A DNA stretch of 64,000 nt. Origin: Oscillospiraceae bacterium (lineage in GTDB: Bacteria > Bacillota > Clostridia > Oscillospirales > Acutalibacteraceae). This document shows positions 34,149 to 43,960 of this stretch, piece by piece (positions within the stretch are counted from its first letter, which is position 1; each line of letters begins with the position of its first letter). The notes under the pieces were generated by a model. It had not been told where the DNA came from. It was given only the letters and a program-made list of their open reading frames with translations, and searched no databases. Position numbers and translations under genes: made by a program. The DNA lies in the NCBI GenBank assembly GCA_910574935.1, contig CAJTCU010000001.1, positions 545,695 through 609,694 on the forward strand, read 5' to 3'.

Positions 34149-35585
34149 CTATACTGTCACTTCCGCGCCGCCGGTATCCACATCTTTATATTTTGCCAAT
34201 ACGGGCTCCACCTGCTCCTCCAGGAACTCCAGGGTCTGCTGGGGGGCGCGGCCCACATACTTTTCTGGCTGAAGAATGCCGCCCAGCTCTTCCAGGGTCA
34301 CCCCAAAGATGGGGTCCGCAGCAATACGCCGCAAAAGGTCGTTCTCGCCGCCCTCTTCCTTGATCACTTTGCCCGCGGCCATGGAGTGTACTCGGATGGC
34401 CTCGTGAAGCTGCTGGCGGTCGCCGCCCCGCTTTACCGCGTCCATCATGATGTTCTCTGTGGCCATAAAGGGCAGCTCTTTTAAGAGATGCTGCTCAATC
34501 ACCTTGGGGTACACCACCAGGCCTTCGGCCACATTGGCGTACAGGTTCAAAATGCCGTCCACCGCCAAGAAAGCCTCGGGCACACTTAAACGCTTGTTGG
34601 CCGAGTCGTCCAGGGTGCGTTCAAACCACTGCCCCGCCATGGTGAAAGCCGGGTTCAGGCTGTCCACCATTACGTACCGGGCCAAAGAGGCGATGCGCTC
34701 GGCGCGCATGGGGTTGCGCTTGTAGGCCATGGCGCTGGAGCCGATCTGCCCCTTTTCAAAAGGCTCCTCCACCTCTTTTAGGTGCTGCAAAAGCCGGATG
34801 TCGTTAGAGAACTTCGCCGCGCTTTGGGCAATGCCCGAGAGTACAGAGAGCATTTGGCTGTCCAGCTTGCGGGAATAGGTCTGGCCTGAAACCGCAAAGC
34901 AGGCGCTGTAGCCCAGTTTTTCCGCAATCTTTTGGTCCAGCTTTTTCACCTTTTCGCCATTGCCCTCAAACAGCTCCATAAAGCTGGCCTGGGTGCCCGT
35001 GGTGCCTTTGCTGCCCAGCAGTTTTGCCTTGGAGAGCTGATACTCCACATCCTCCAGGTCCATCAAAAGGTCCTGCATCCACAGGGCCGCGCGTTTGCCC
35101 AGGGTGGTGGGCTGGGCGGGCTGGAAGTGGGTAAAGGCCAGGGTGGGCTGGCCGTGGTGCTCTTTTGCAAAGGGGGCCAGGGCCCGCAGCACCCCCACCA
35201 GCTTGTTGCGAATCAGGCGCAGGGCCTCTGTCATAATAATAATATCCGTATTATCCCCCACATAGCAGGAGGTGGCTCCCAGGTGGATAATCCCCGCCGC
35301 CTTTGGGCACTGCTGGCCATAGGCATACACGTGGCTCATCACGTCGTGGCGCACCTGCTTTTCTCGGGCCTCGGCCACCTCATAGTTGATGTCCGTGGCG
35401 TGGGCCTTCAGCTCGTCCACCTGTTCCTGGGTGACGGGCAGGCCCAGCTCCATCTCGGCCTCGGCCAAGGCAATCCATAGCCTGCGCCAGGTGCGAAACT
35501 TCATATCCGGGGAGAAAAGGTACTTCATCTCTTTGCCGGCATAGCGGGCGGAAAGAGGCGATTCGTAGACGTCTTTATGATTCAT
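34149..35585 (-). CDS. purB: Adenylosuccinate lyase
   Basis: Splits SAICAR and adenylosuccinate, acting in both IMP synthesis and the AMP branch. Fumarase/aspartase-fold signature SSAMAYKRNPMRAERI lies near residue 285; the catalytic His regions are HLGATSCYVGDN and HFQPAQPTTLGKR. 478 residues. ATG at 35585 has GGAAGGAG upstream. A promoter at 35897-35926 would give a leader of about 300 bases with GC hairpins. No purine riboswitch was recognised. Confidence 0.95.
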   Translation of the reverse strand: MNHKDVYESPLSARYAGKEMKYLFSPDMKFRTWRRLWIALAEAEMELGLPVTQEQVDELKAHATDINYEVAEAREKQVRHDVMSHVYAYGQQCPKAAGIIHLGATSCYVGDNTDIIIMTEALRLIRNKLVGVLRALAPFAKEHHGQPTLAFTHFQPAQPTTLGKRAALWMQDLLMDLEDVEYQLSKAKLLGSKGTTGTQASFMELFEGNGEKVKKLDQKIAEKLGYSACFAVSGQTYSRKLDSQMLSVLSGIAQSAAKFSNDIRLLQHLKEVEEPFEKGQIGSSAMAYKRNPMRAERIASLARYVMVDSLNPAFTMAGQWFERTLDDSANKRLSVPEAFLAVDGILNLYANVAEGLVVYPKVIEQHLLKELPFMATENIMMDAVKRGGDRQQLHEAIRVHSMAAGKVIKEEGGENDLLRRIAADPIFGVTLEELGGILQPEKYVGRAPQQTLEFLEEQVEPVLAKYKDVDTGGAEVTV

Positions 35586-35689
35586 TGGCAAGGAGCTCCT
35601 TCCAAAAATTTTACAAATTTGACGGGAAAAGTAGTGGAAATTGCAAAAGAGCCAAAAGGGGAAAGCTCTCTGCCAGAGTGTGGGGACGA

Positions 35690-35800
35690 GCGTCCGCCAT
35701 GTGGCAAAGAGTTGATGCGGAGCATCCACGCTAGCTGTGAACCGGCCGAAGGGGCGGCTAAGACTTGGCCCCTCACGACCTTAAAACAGCGGCCTGCCGG
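35690..35800. repeat. Dispersed repeat, family D, copy 1 (in the purB leader)
   Basis: TGGCAAAGAGTTGATGCGGA, then GCATCC, GAACCGGCC, GGGGCGGCTAAGACTT parallel 58072-58220 (TGGCAAAGAGCGGATACAGA, GCATTC, GAACCAGCC, CAAGACTTAG). Similarity is partial. Confidence 0.5.
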
Positions 35801-35896
35801 CCCCTTGCCCCCACCAGGAGGAACCAGCCCAAGGCATCCCAGCCCACGGGCAGGGCCCGTATCAGCGGGCAAATTCACTTTTTCCCATACCAATTT

Positions 35897-35926
35897 ATTG
35901 TAATACATACCACCCGCCCCTGTCAA
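35897..35926 (-). promoter_or_regulatory. Promoter of purB
   Basis: On the minus strand TTGACA (35926-35921), an 18-base spacer and TACAAT (35902-35897). Confidence 0.65.
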
Positions 35927-36008
35927 CTGCAAAAGCCCCTTTTTCAACAATTTTGCAACATCAACAGTTCCCTTTTGTAATTTTCTAAAACTTTCTCTCC
36001 CTTTTCCC

Positions 36009-36037
36009 TTGCAATATCCGCTGTTCTGTGGTAAGAT
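36009..36037 (+). promoter_or_regulatory. Promoter of gdhA
   Basis: TTGCAA at 36009-36014, 17-base spacer, TAAGAT at 36032-36037. Confidence 0.65.
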
Positions 36038-36039
36038 AA

Positions 36040-37425
<1,386 letters not shown>

Positions 37426-37454
37426 ACTTACTGTAACCATATAGCTTCCTCATG

Positions 37455-37496
37455 AAAAAGACCGCTGCCCAGTATAGGAGCAGCGGTCTTACTTTA
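37455..37496 (+). terminator. Bidirectional terminator between gdhA and the DUF6440 gene
   Basis: Perfect 11-bp stem AAGACCGCTGC/GCAGCGGTCTT; T-run ACTTT on the plus side and TTTTTC on the minus side. Confidence 0.88.
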
Positions 37497-37520
37497 TGCG
37501 CTTTTATAGGCGGCAGCCAG

Positions 37521-37688
37521 TTACTTCCCCAGCTCCACCACAGGCTTTCCATCTTTATCCAGCAGCGGCGTAAGGCCTCCCGCGTATCCGTCTTTGTGGA
37601 ATAGGTACAGAACGCCGGTTTCCGTATCCCGCCAAATCTCCGTCACGGTAATCTTTCCTTGGTCATAAACTTTTTCAAAGCGGTTCAT
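37521..37688 (-). CDS. DUF6440-type small protein
   Basis: 55 residues: MNRFEKVYDQGKITVTEIWR and DTETGVLYLFHKDGYAGGLT, ending PLLDKDGKPVV. This is the pattern of the small DUF6440 family, common in Firmicutes and of unknown role. ATG at 37688 with AGGAGGACC upstream, and a promoter with perfect hexamers at 37726-37754. Single-gene unit sharing the bidirectional terminator with gdhA. Confidence 0.8.
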   Translation of the reverse strand: MNRFEKVYDQGKITVTEIWRDTETGVLYLFHKDGYAGGLTPLLDKDGKPVVELGK

Positions 37689-37725
37689 TTGTGGTCCTCC
37701 TATGTAATCAGAAATTTTCGTATAA

Positions 37726-37754
37726 ATTATATCATCCGATTCCTTAGGTGTCAA
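37726..37754 (-). promoter_or_regulatory. Promoter of the DUF6440 gene
   Basis: TTGACA (37754-37749), 17-base spacer, TATAAT (37731-37726), minus strand. Confidence 0.88.
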
Positions 37755-37838
37755 GAACTTTTTTGATTTAGATCTTGCTTGAACAAGGCCTTCCTTTGGG
37801 CAAAAAGACAGCGTTTTCGTTTTTCCCATTGAGACAAA

Positions 37839-38009
37839 GGGTCTGTTTTAAATACTTCAAAAAGTCATCTTTTCGCCAAAAGCCAATGGCCTCTGTGTCA
37901 CAAAAACCGCAAGAAAGACGGTTGCCCTTCTTACGGTTTTCCTTGAACCCTTCTCGTTTTCCCTTAAAAAACCCTGGCTCTTTTCCAGGTTTAAAACTGG
38001 CTCTATCCC
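37839..38009. repeat. Family E inverted-repeat element (long copy)
   Basis: Starts GGGTCTGTTTTAAATACTTC and ends TTTAAAACTGGCTCTATCCC. The first 75 bases match the complement of 43313-43240 (TCATCTTTTCGCC, CAATGGCC, CTGTG). The right part contains further small palindromes (ACCGCAAGAAAGACGGT, CCTGGCTCTTTTCCAGG). Confidence 0.65.
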
Positions 38010-38021
38010 AAAGCGCCTCTT

Positions 38022-39431
38022 TTAGTTTGCCTCAAAATAAGCCTTAAAGGCCCGGTATGCCATATACAGGTCCAGCTTTGAGATAACCTCAAAGGGCGCG
38101 TGCATGGAGAGCACCGGTACGCCAATGTCAATGACGTCCGCGTTCAGCCGGGCCACGTCATAGGCCACCGTACCGCCGCCGCCCTGGTCTACTTTGCCCA
38201 ACTCGCCAATCTGCCACAGCACGTCCGCATCTTCCAGAACCCGGCGCACCCAGCCCAAGAACTCGGCCGACGCGTCATTGCTTCCGCCCTTGCCCCGGCT
38301 GCCGGTATACTTTGCAATGCCCACGCCGCGGTTAAAGAAGGTGGAATTACCCAGCTCAAAGCAGGAGGCATAGGTGGGGTCATAGGCCGCGGTCACATCA
38401 GCGGAAAGGCAGTTGGACATGCTCCACACGTGCTGGGGCTCCAGGCCCTCGGCCCGGGCCAGGTCGCTGACAAAGTAGTTCAGATACTCCGAGCACAGGC
38501 CCGTATTGCCCACGCTGCCAATCTCCTCTTTGTCCGCCAGCACCGTGATGGCCGTACGCTCCGGGGCTCCGCAGTCGAACAGGGCCTCCAGGGCAGGGTA
38601 GGCGCAGACCCGGTCGTCGTGGCCGTAGGCGCCAATCATGCTGCGGTCCAGGCCAATATCCACCGCCGGAAAAGCGGGCACAAATTCCAGCTCGGCGGAG
38701 ATCAGGTCGCTCTCAATAATACCATACTGGTCGTGGAGGATCTTCATCACGTTCAGCTTGTACAGCTGTTCGCCCTCCTCGGTCAGGGGCAGGCTGCCCA
38801 CCAACACATTTAGGTCCTCGCCGCTGAAGGCCTCGCCAATCTTCTTGACAGCCTGGTCCTTGCCCAGGTGGGGCAGGATGTCCGTAATGCAGAACTGGGG
38901 GTCGCCGGGGTTCTCGCCAATGCAGACCGTTACCTCGCTGCCATCCTTGCGCACAATCTTGCCGTGCAGGGACAGGGGCATGGCGGTCCACTGGTACTTC
39001 TTGATGCCCCCGTAGTAGTGGGTTTTCAGCAGGGCCAGCTCGTTGCTCTCATACAGGGGAATGGGTTTTAGGTCAATGCGGGGGCTGTCAATATGGGCGG
39101 CGGCAATGCGCACACCCTCTGCCACGCCCTTTTTGCCAATGACGGCCAGGCACATGGCCTTGCCCCGGTTGTTATAGTAGATCTTCGCCCCCTCGCTATA
39201 CTTCTTATTGGGGTCAAACTCCACAAAACCGGCAGCCTGGGCAGCTTTCACGGTCCAGTCCACGGTCTCCCGCTCGGTTTTGGCCGCGGTGATAAAGTCC
39301 TTGTATCCCTCGCCAAAGTCCATGGCCTTGTCCATCTGCTCCAGGCAGACCTTCACGGCCTTTTTAGAACGATCCATCAAAAGCTGTTCGGCCAGTTGTT
39401 TAGCCTGGTCCTTTTTTGCGTTTTCTTCCAT
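38022..39431 (-). CDS. M18-family aminopeptidase
   Basis: Cytoplasmic dizinc aminopeptidase with preference for acidic or neutral N-terminal residues in the family. Metal ligands are expected in AAHIDSPR, GAYGHDDR, LADKEEIGSVG and the C-terminal MHAPFEV. 469 residues, as usual for the M18 group of Firmicutes. AAAGGAGG precedes the ATG. It stands alone, with repeat-filled spacers on both sides. Confidence 0.92.
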   Translation of the reverse strand: MEENAKKDQAKQLAEQLLMDRSKKAVKVCLEQMDKAMDFGEGYKDFITAAKTERETVDWTVKAAQAAGFVEFDPNKKYSEGAKIYYNNRGKAMCLAVIGKKGVAEGVRIAAAHIDSPRIDLKPIPLYESNELALLKTHYYGGIKKYQWTAMPLSLHGKIVRKDGSEVTVCIGENPGDPQFCITDILPHLGKDQAVKKIGEAFSGEDLNVLVGSLPLTEEGEQLYKLNVMKILHDQYGIIESDLISAELEFVPAFPAVDIGLDRSMIGAYGHDDRVCAYPALEALFDCGAPERTAITVLADKEEIGSVGNTGLCSEYLNYFVSDLARAEGLEPQHVWSMSNCLSADVTAAYDPTYASCFELGNSTFFNRGVGIAKYTGSRGKGGSNDASAEFLGWVRRVLEDADVLWQIGELGKVDQGGGGTVAYDVARLNADVIDIGVPVLSMHAPFEVISKLDLYMAYRAFKAYFEAN

Positions 39432-39534
39432 GATTAAGAGCCTCCTTTTGGCAATGTCTTACTGCGGTTCATTCTACTCTTTCCCAGAAGAAATGTCAAG
39501 GGGCGGGGAGCTCAAATAAGCCGCGGAACGCGGC

Positions 39535-39810
39535 AGGGGGCCTGGGGGAAACTGGTTTCCCCCAGCAGGGTCCAGGGACAGAGTCCCTGGCCGCCGGAGG
39601 CCTTCTCGTGCGTCAAGCACTTTATGGGCATTTTCTATGAAAATGCCCATCTGGGGGAACCCCCGACGAGGGTTCCCCCATGAGAAACGTCCCACCGGGA
39701 CGTTTCTCTGTCCCCTTCCTGCGTTGTTTTCTCAGGATATTAAGGGCGAGACCGTGGGGGCTTCTCGCCCCCACACCCCATCGGAAGGGGCCTAACGCCC
39801 CTTCACCGCG
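39535..39810. repeat. Array of seven consecutive hairpins
   Basis: In order: GGGGGAAACTGGTTTCCCCC; CCAGGGACAGAGTCCCTGG; ATGGGCATTTTC/GAAAATGCCCAT; GGGGGAACCC/GGGTTCCCCC; GAGAAACGTCCC/GGGACGTTTCTC; GGGGGCTTCTCGCCCCC; AAGGGGCCTAACGCCCCTT. The second, sixth and seventh belong to GC hairpin types found elsewhere in the window. No gene lies here. Confidence 0.85.
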
Positions 39811-39852
39811 CAATATTTCCTACTGTCAAGTTCCGGGGTAATAAAAAACACT

Positions 39853-40422
39853 CTACCCCCCGCCATACAGCCTTTCATAAATTTCCCGGCTTTTCAGCAC
39901 CTTCTTCACATAGGCCGCTGTCTCTGGAAAGGGGATGCTGTGCAGGGTCTCCCCGTCTTTGGAGTGTTCCCCTTCCTCCAGCCAGCGGTCTACATTCCCA
40001 ATGCCCGCGTTATACGCTGCCAGGGCCACCTCCATACTCCCGTTATAGTGGTCCAGCAGCCGCCGCAAAAGAGCGCACCCGCAGTGAATGTTGTCGTTCA
40101 CGTCGAACATATCCCCGCCCCCATTCTCCGGCGGATATTCCTCGGCCATCCAGCGGAACGTCTCCTCGGTCAGCTGCATCAGTCCCCTGGCCTGGGCCCG
40201 GGAAGTGGCCCTGTGGTCAAAGCCGCTCTCGGTCTTGATCACCGCGTACACCAGCTCTTCTTCCAGGCCGAACTCCCTGGCCTCTTGGGCCACCACCTGG
40301 CTATAGTCCCGGGGATAAATCCGTACCATCACCCACCCGGCCAGCCTGGGCCCTGCCGCCACTGCCCCAAGGCACAGAACCAGCAGCACCAAACCGGCTA
40401 TGCACAGCTTCCTCATGGCCAT
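39853..40422 (-). CDS. Lytic transglycosylase (SLT domain), membrane-anchored
   Basis: Cleaves the glycan strand of peptidoglycan to a 1,6-anhydro end. One N-terminal membrane segment (CIAGLVLLVLCLGAVAAGP) is followed by the SLT domain with the catalytic Glu in IKTESGFD, then ARGLMQLTEET and LAAYNAGIGNVDRWL. 189 residues, minimal type. The start ATG overlaps the stop of the preceding gene (ATGA), indicating coupled translation with the TsaC-CoaE fusion. Confidence 0.9.
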   Translation of the reverse strand: MAMRKLCIAGLVLLVLCLGAVAAGPRLAGWVMVRIYPRDYSQVVAQEAREFGLEEELVYAVIKTESGFDHRATSRAQARGLMQLTEETFRWMAEEYPPENGGGDMFDVNDNIHCGCALLRRLLDHYNGSMEVALAAYNAGIGNVDRWLEEGEHSKDGETLHSIPFPETAAYVKKVLKSREIYERLYGGG

Positions 40423-42014
40423 CACCCGCCTTTCAGTTGGGCCACAATGGCCCTTACGCTTTCCGTTAGGTCCTCTCCTCCGGAATTTTCCACCACCCAG
40501 TCTGCCCGCTGGGCGTAGAATTCCGGGGGTTGCTGGGCCGCAAACCGCATCCGGGCCTGCTCTTCGCCTATACCGTCCCGGACCATTACCCGCTCCAGCC
40601 GCAGCTCTTCTGGGGCGGTTATTGCAATGATCCGCCTGCACATGCTGTCCAGTCCGGCCTCAAACAGCGTGGGGGCGTCCAGCACCACAGGGCCGACGGC
40701 CTCCCCAGCCAGCCGCCGCACCTGGGCCGTGATGCGGGGAAAGGTGATCTCACCCAAACGCCGCTGCCCCTGGGGGCTGGCAAAGGCCCGGTTTGCCAAA
40801 AGCCGCCGGTTCAGGCGCCCTTCTGGGGCCACATCCCGGCCAAAAGCCTGACGCAGCTCCTCCAAACAGGCCTCGTCATATACCTGGGGGCTGCGGGTTA
40901 GGGCGTCGCAGTCAATGACTGTCAGCCCCCGCTCCTCCAAAAGCTTTGCTACTGTGGACTTCCCCGCGCCGCTTTGCCCCACCAGCCCCGCCACCAGAGG
41001 GCCAGGCGCTTTCTGCACCCGGTGGGCCGCTGCCCGTATCAACCGGTTATACACCGCTAGGCCTATCCCCCGCTGCCCGGGGCGCTGGGCAAAGACCTCC
41101 TCTGCCCCCAGATAGTCCAACTGGTGCAGGACCCCAAACAGCCGTCGGGCCTGCTCCCCCTGGTCATACCGGGGTCCATAGGATAGGCGGGGGCCAGTAA
41201 GCAGGGGCTTTGTCTCGTCAAAGCAAAGGGCAAAGCACCCGGGCCGGGCATTGACAAAATCCGCGAACTCCTGGGAGGAACCATCAAAAATGGTCACCTT
41301 TGCGGCCGGGGCGTAGTGCTGGTACTTCATGCCCGGCGACAGGGCCTTCTGCCCCGGCTCCAGCCGGCTGAGCACCGCTGGGTCCACCTCTATTTTCCCC
41401 AGCACCGCCTCCAGCTGAGGGAGGGTGATCCCACCCGGACGAAGCAGCCGTGGGGCCTCCCCCGCCAGGGACACCACGGTGGACTCTACCCCCACGGGGC
41501 AGTCCCCCCCGTCTAAAATGGCGTCCACCCGGCCGTTCATGTCCTCATACACATGGGCAAAGCTGGTGGGGCTGGGCCGGCCAGAGCGGTTGGCCGAGGG
41601 CGCGGCCAGGGGAACCCCCGCCGCCTGTATCACCGCCCGGGCCGTGGGGTGGCTGGGAAAGCGCACCGCCACGGTAGAAAGCCCGCCGCTGGTCTCTGGA
41701 GGTATTCTGTCCGATTTTTCTAAAATTATGGTCAGCGGCCCTGGCCAAAAGGCCCTGGCCAGCTTTTTGGCTGTCTCCGGCACCTGCTGTACCAAGGGCG
41801 CCAGCTGGTTCCAGGACCCAATATGGGCAATCAGCGGGTTATCGCCCGGGCGGCCCTTAGCGCCAAAAATTTTTTTCACTGCTTCTCCGTCCAGGGCGTT
41901 GGCCGCCAGGCCGTACACGGTCTCGGTGGGAATGGCCACCAGCCCCCCGGCCCGGAGGATCTCCCCGGCCCGGGCCACTCCCTGGGGAGAACTGTCCAGT
42001 ATCTCCGTCACCAT
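40422..42014 (-). CDS. Fused threonylcarbamoyl-AMP synthase and dephospho-CoA kinase
   Basis: Two enzymes in one 530-residue chain. Residues 1 to about 330 are a Sua5-type threonylcarbamoyl-AMP synthase, which supplies the t6A tRNA modification: IPTETVYGLAANA, KGRPGDNPLIAH, SANRSGRPSPT, and a Sua5 C-terminal domain after SPGMKYQHYAP. Residues about 340-530 are dephospho-CoA kinase (CoaE): P-loop GLVGQSGAGKST, IDCDALTR, and the lid region RMRFAAQQP. The reading frame is continuous with a short linker (RVQKAPGP). ATG overlaps the prfA stop by one base. Either enzyme is normally separate. Confidence 0.9.
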   Translation of the reverse strand: MVTEILDSSPQGVARAGEILRAGGLVAIPTETVYGLAANALDGEAVKKIFGAKGRPGDNPLIAHIGSWNQLAPLVQQVPETAKKLARAFWPGPLTIILEKSDRIPPETSGGLSTVAVRFPSHPTARAVIQAAGVPLAAPSANRSGRPSPTSFAHVYEDMNGRVDAILDGGDCPVGVESTVVSLAGEAPRLLRPGGITLPQLEAVLGKIEVDPAVLSRLEPGQKALSPGMKYQHYAPAAKVTIFDGSSQEFADFVNARPGCFALCFDETKPLLTGPRLSYGPRYDQGEQARRLFGVLHQLDYLGAEEVFAQRPGQRGIGLAVYNRLIRAAAHRVQKAPGPLVAGLVGQSGAGKSTVAKLLEERGLTVIDCDALTRSPQVYDEACLEELRQAFGRDVAPEGRLNRRLLANRAFASPQGQRRLGEITFPRITAQVRRLAGEAVGPVVLDAPTLFEAGLDSMCRRIIAITAPEELRLERVMVRDGIGEEQARMRFAAQQPPEFYAQRADWVVENSGGEDLTESVRAIVAQLKGG

Positions 42015-43087
42015 CAGGCCTCTGTCTCCTCCCTTAGCTTCTCTGCCCGGTCGGCGGCAATCAGACTGTCCACAATCTCGTCCATGCCCCCAGCCAGCAC
42101 CTCTTCCAGCTTATACAGGGTCAGGCCAATGCGGTGGTCTGTTACCCGGGATTGGGGGAAGTTGTAGGTGCGGATGCGCTCAGACCGGTCACCGCTGCCC
42201 ACCTGGCTGCGGCGCTCCTCTGCCACCTGGGCGCTGGCCTTTTCCCGCTCTTGGCCCAGCAGCCGGGCCCGCAGCACTTTCATGGCCTTATCCTTATTCT
42301 TATACTGGCTGCGCTCGTCCTGGCACTCCACCACCATGCCTGTGGGCAGGTGGGTAATGCGGATGGCGGAGGAGGTCTTGTTGATATGCTGCCCCCCAGC
42401 CCCGCTGGACCGGAAGGTGTCTATTTGCAGGTCTTTGGGGTCAATGTCCACCTCCACCTCTTCGGCCTCGGGCAGCACAGCCACTGTGGCGGCAGAGGTG
42501 TGAATGCGCCCCTGGGTCTCGGTCTCGGGCACCCGCTGCACCCGGTGGGCCCCGCTCTCGTACTTCAGCTTGGAGTAGGCCCCCGCCCCGTCGATGAGAA
42601 AGCTCACTTCTTTAAAGCCCCCCAGCTCGGTCTCGTTCAGATTGACAATTTCTGTGTGCCAGCCCTGCTTTTCCGCATAGGCCGTGTACATGCGGTACAG
42701 GTCATAGGCAAACAGGGCCGCCTCTTCCCCGCCGGTGCCCCCGCGTATCTCCATAATTACATTCTTCTCGTCATTGGGGTCCTTGGGCAGCAGGAGCAGC
42801 TTAATTTCTTCCTCCAGCTGGGCCAGGGCCCGCTCGTTCTCTTTGATCTCCTCCTGGGCCATTTCCCGCAGCTCCCGGTCCGAGGACTCCTCCAGCAGCT
42901 CCTTTGCCCCAGAAAGGGCCTCTTGGCAGCGCAGATAATTGCCATACGCCGTAACAATGGGCTCCAGCTCCCGGCTCTCTTTCATCAGCTGGGCAAAAAG
43001 AGCGGGGTCTGCGGCACTTTGGGGATCATAAAGCTTTTGGGTCAGCTCTTCATAGCGATTCTGAAATACTTGCAAGTTTTCAAACAT
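42014..43087 (-). CDS. prfA: Peptide chain release factor 1
   Basis: Recognises UAA and UAG and triggers peptide release. It has the codon-reading PxT motif as PET in [10 protein letters not shown] and the GGQ loop in [12 protein letters not shown]; 357 residues, normal. The usual neighbour prmC (the GGQ methylase) does not follow; the TsaC-CoaE fusion does, overlapping by one base. The sequence ahead of the ATG has only a weak ribosome site (AGGACGCG). Confidence 0.95.
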   Translation of the reverse strand: MFENLQVFQNRYEELTQKLYDPQSAADPALFAQLMKESRELEPIVTAYGNYLRCQEALSGAKELLEESSDRELREMAQEEIKENERALAQLEEEIKLLLLPKDPNDEKNVIMEIRGGTGGEEAALFAYDLYRMYTAYAEKQGWHTEIVNLNETELGGFKEVSFLIDGAGAYSKLKYESGAHRVQRVPETETQGRIHTSAATVAVLPEAEEVEVDIDPKDLQIDTFRSSGAGGQHINKTSSAIRITHLPTGMVVECQDERSQYKNKDKAMKVLRARLLGQEREKASAQVAEERRSQVGSGDRSERIRTYNFPQSRVTDHRIGLTLYKLEEVLAGGMDEIVDSLIAADRAEKLREETEA

Positions 43088-43208
43088 AGTCGCGTCCTCT
43101 ATTCTTATTCTATAAAATCATTACGCCTGGCGGCTTAAAGCGGGAAACACTGCCCGGTCGGAACGCGCCCCCTAAAACCACCGGACGCGCAACCATACGT
43201 CATAAGGC

Positions 43209-43313
43209 CTAGAGCCTGTTCTAAGGCTGGAGAAAAGTAAGGATTTTTCGCACAGGGGCCACTGGTTTTCGGCGAAAAAGACATCTTCTTCATGTCTTAA
43301 AACAGACTCTAAC
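43209..43313. repeat. Family E inverted-repeat element (middle copy)
   Basis: TAGAGCCTGTTCTAAG at the left mirrors CTTAAAACAGACTCTA at the right; both ends finish in TA. About 105 bp, lying between the monooxygenase-like gene and prfA. Confidence 0.7.
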
Positions 43314-43371
43314 CCCTTTGGGGGATGCGGCCCAGACCCACAGCCGCCTGTCCGCTTATAAAAGGAATCCC

Positions 43372-43704
43372 TTAATCCCGGATAAACCCCCGGTCGCTTT
43401 GGGGAATGTCCTCCTGGCCCCCAGCATACCGCTCTGCCCGCATATGCAAGTCATACTTTTCCCGCAGGCGGACAATCTCCGCCATCACCGGTCCGGCATG
43501 GTGGGCGTCCAGGGCCGCCTGGTCCCGCCAGCTGTCTATAAGCAGTATGGTTTCTGGGTCCTCCAGGGGGAGAAAATACTCATACCGCAGGTTTCCCTCC
43601 TCTGCCCGAATCTGGTCCACCAGGCCGGAAGCCCTCATCTCTTGGGCAAACTGCCGGGCGCTGCCCTTTTGCCCCTGGTAATAGATATGAATGGTAATTG
43701 CCAT
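43372..43704 (-). CDS. Antibiotic biosynthesis monooxygenase (ABM) fold protein
   Basis: 110-residue ferredoxin-like ABM-domain protein. Typical pieces are RAEEGNLRYEYFLPLEDPET, LLIDSWRDQAALDAHH and MAEIVRLREKYDL. Members range from quinol monooxygenases to proteins of unknown role, so no substrate is assigned. ATG at 43704 with GGGAGGAG upstream; it begins two bases before the stop of the DUF951 gene, which precedes it in transcription. Confidence 0.85.
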   Translation of the reverse strand: MAITIHIYYQGQKGSARQFAQEMRASGLVDQIRAEEGNLRYEYFLPLEDPETILLIDSWRDQAALDAHHAGPVMAEIVRLREKYDLHMRAERYAGGQEDIPQSDRGFIRD

Positions 43705-43705
43705 G

Positions 43706-43891
43706 CTAGCTCTCCTCCCGGATGACCTTCTTGATGTTTTTTTCACACTTCAGCCTGGGCAGCATCACTTCTCGCCCACAACCCAGACACCGGATTTTGA
43801 AATCCATTCCCACCCGCAGCACAAGAAATTCCCGGCTGCCGCAGGGGTGGGGCTTTTTCATTTGCAGCTGGTCCCCTACCCGCACATCCAC
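43706..43891 (-). CDS. DUF951 family small protein
   Basis: 61 residues with the strongly conserved pattern VGDQLQMKKPHPCGSREFLV, then DFKIRCLGCGREVMLPR. The three Cys suggest a metal-binding fold; the function is unknown. It begins with GTG, preceded by GAGGAGG. It lies between ybbR/cdaA and the ABM gene on the same strand. Confidence 0.88.
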   Translation of the reverse strand: MDVRVGDQLQMKKPHPCGSREFLVLRVGMDFKIRCLGCGREVMLPRLKCEKNIKKVIREES

Positions 43892-43917
43892 GGGCAGCGC
43901 CTCCTCTCCTGACTCAA

Positions 43918-43958
43918 AGCGGCCTTTGCCTCAAAAGGCAAAAGCCGCCCTGGGTTTT
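43918..43958 (-). terminator. Hairpin between ybbR and the DUF951 gene
   Basis: GCGGCCTTTGCCT pairs with AGGCAAAAGCCGC (single bulge). On the minus strand only TTTGAG follows, so termination may be partial; the plus side has a T-run. Confidence 0.5.
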
Positions 43959-43960
43959 TA

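Noticed and set aside
43918-43958. Strong terminator ending cdaA-cdaR
   Set aside because: The T-run is on the wrong strand for these genes, so it is listed only as a weak hairpin.
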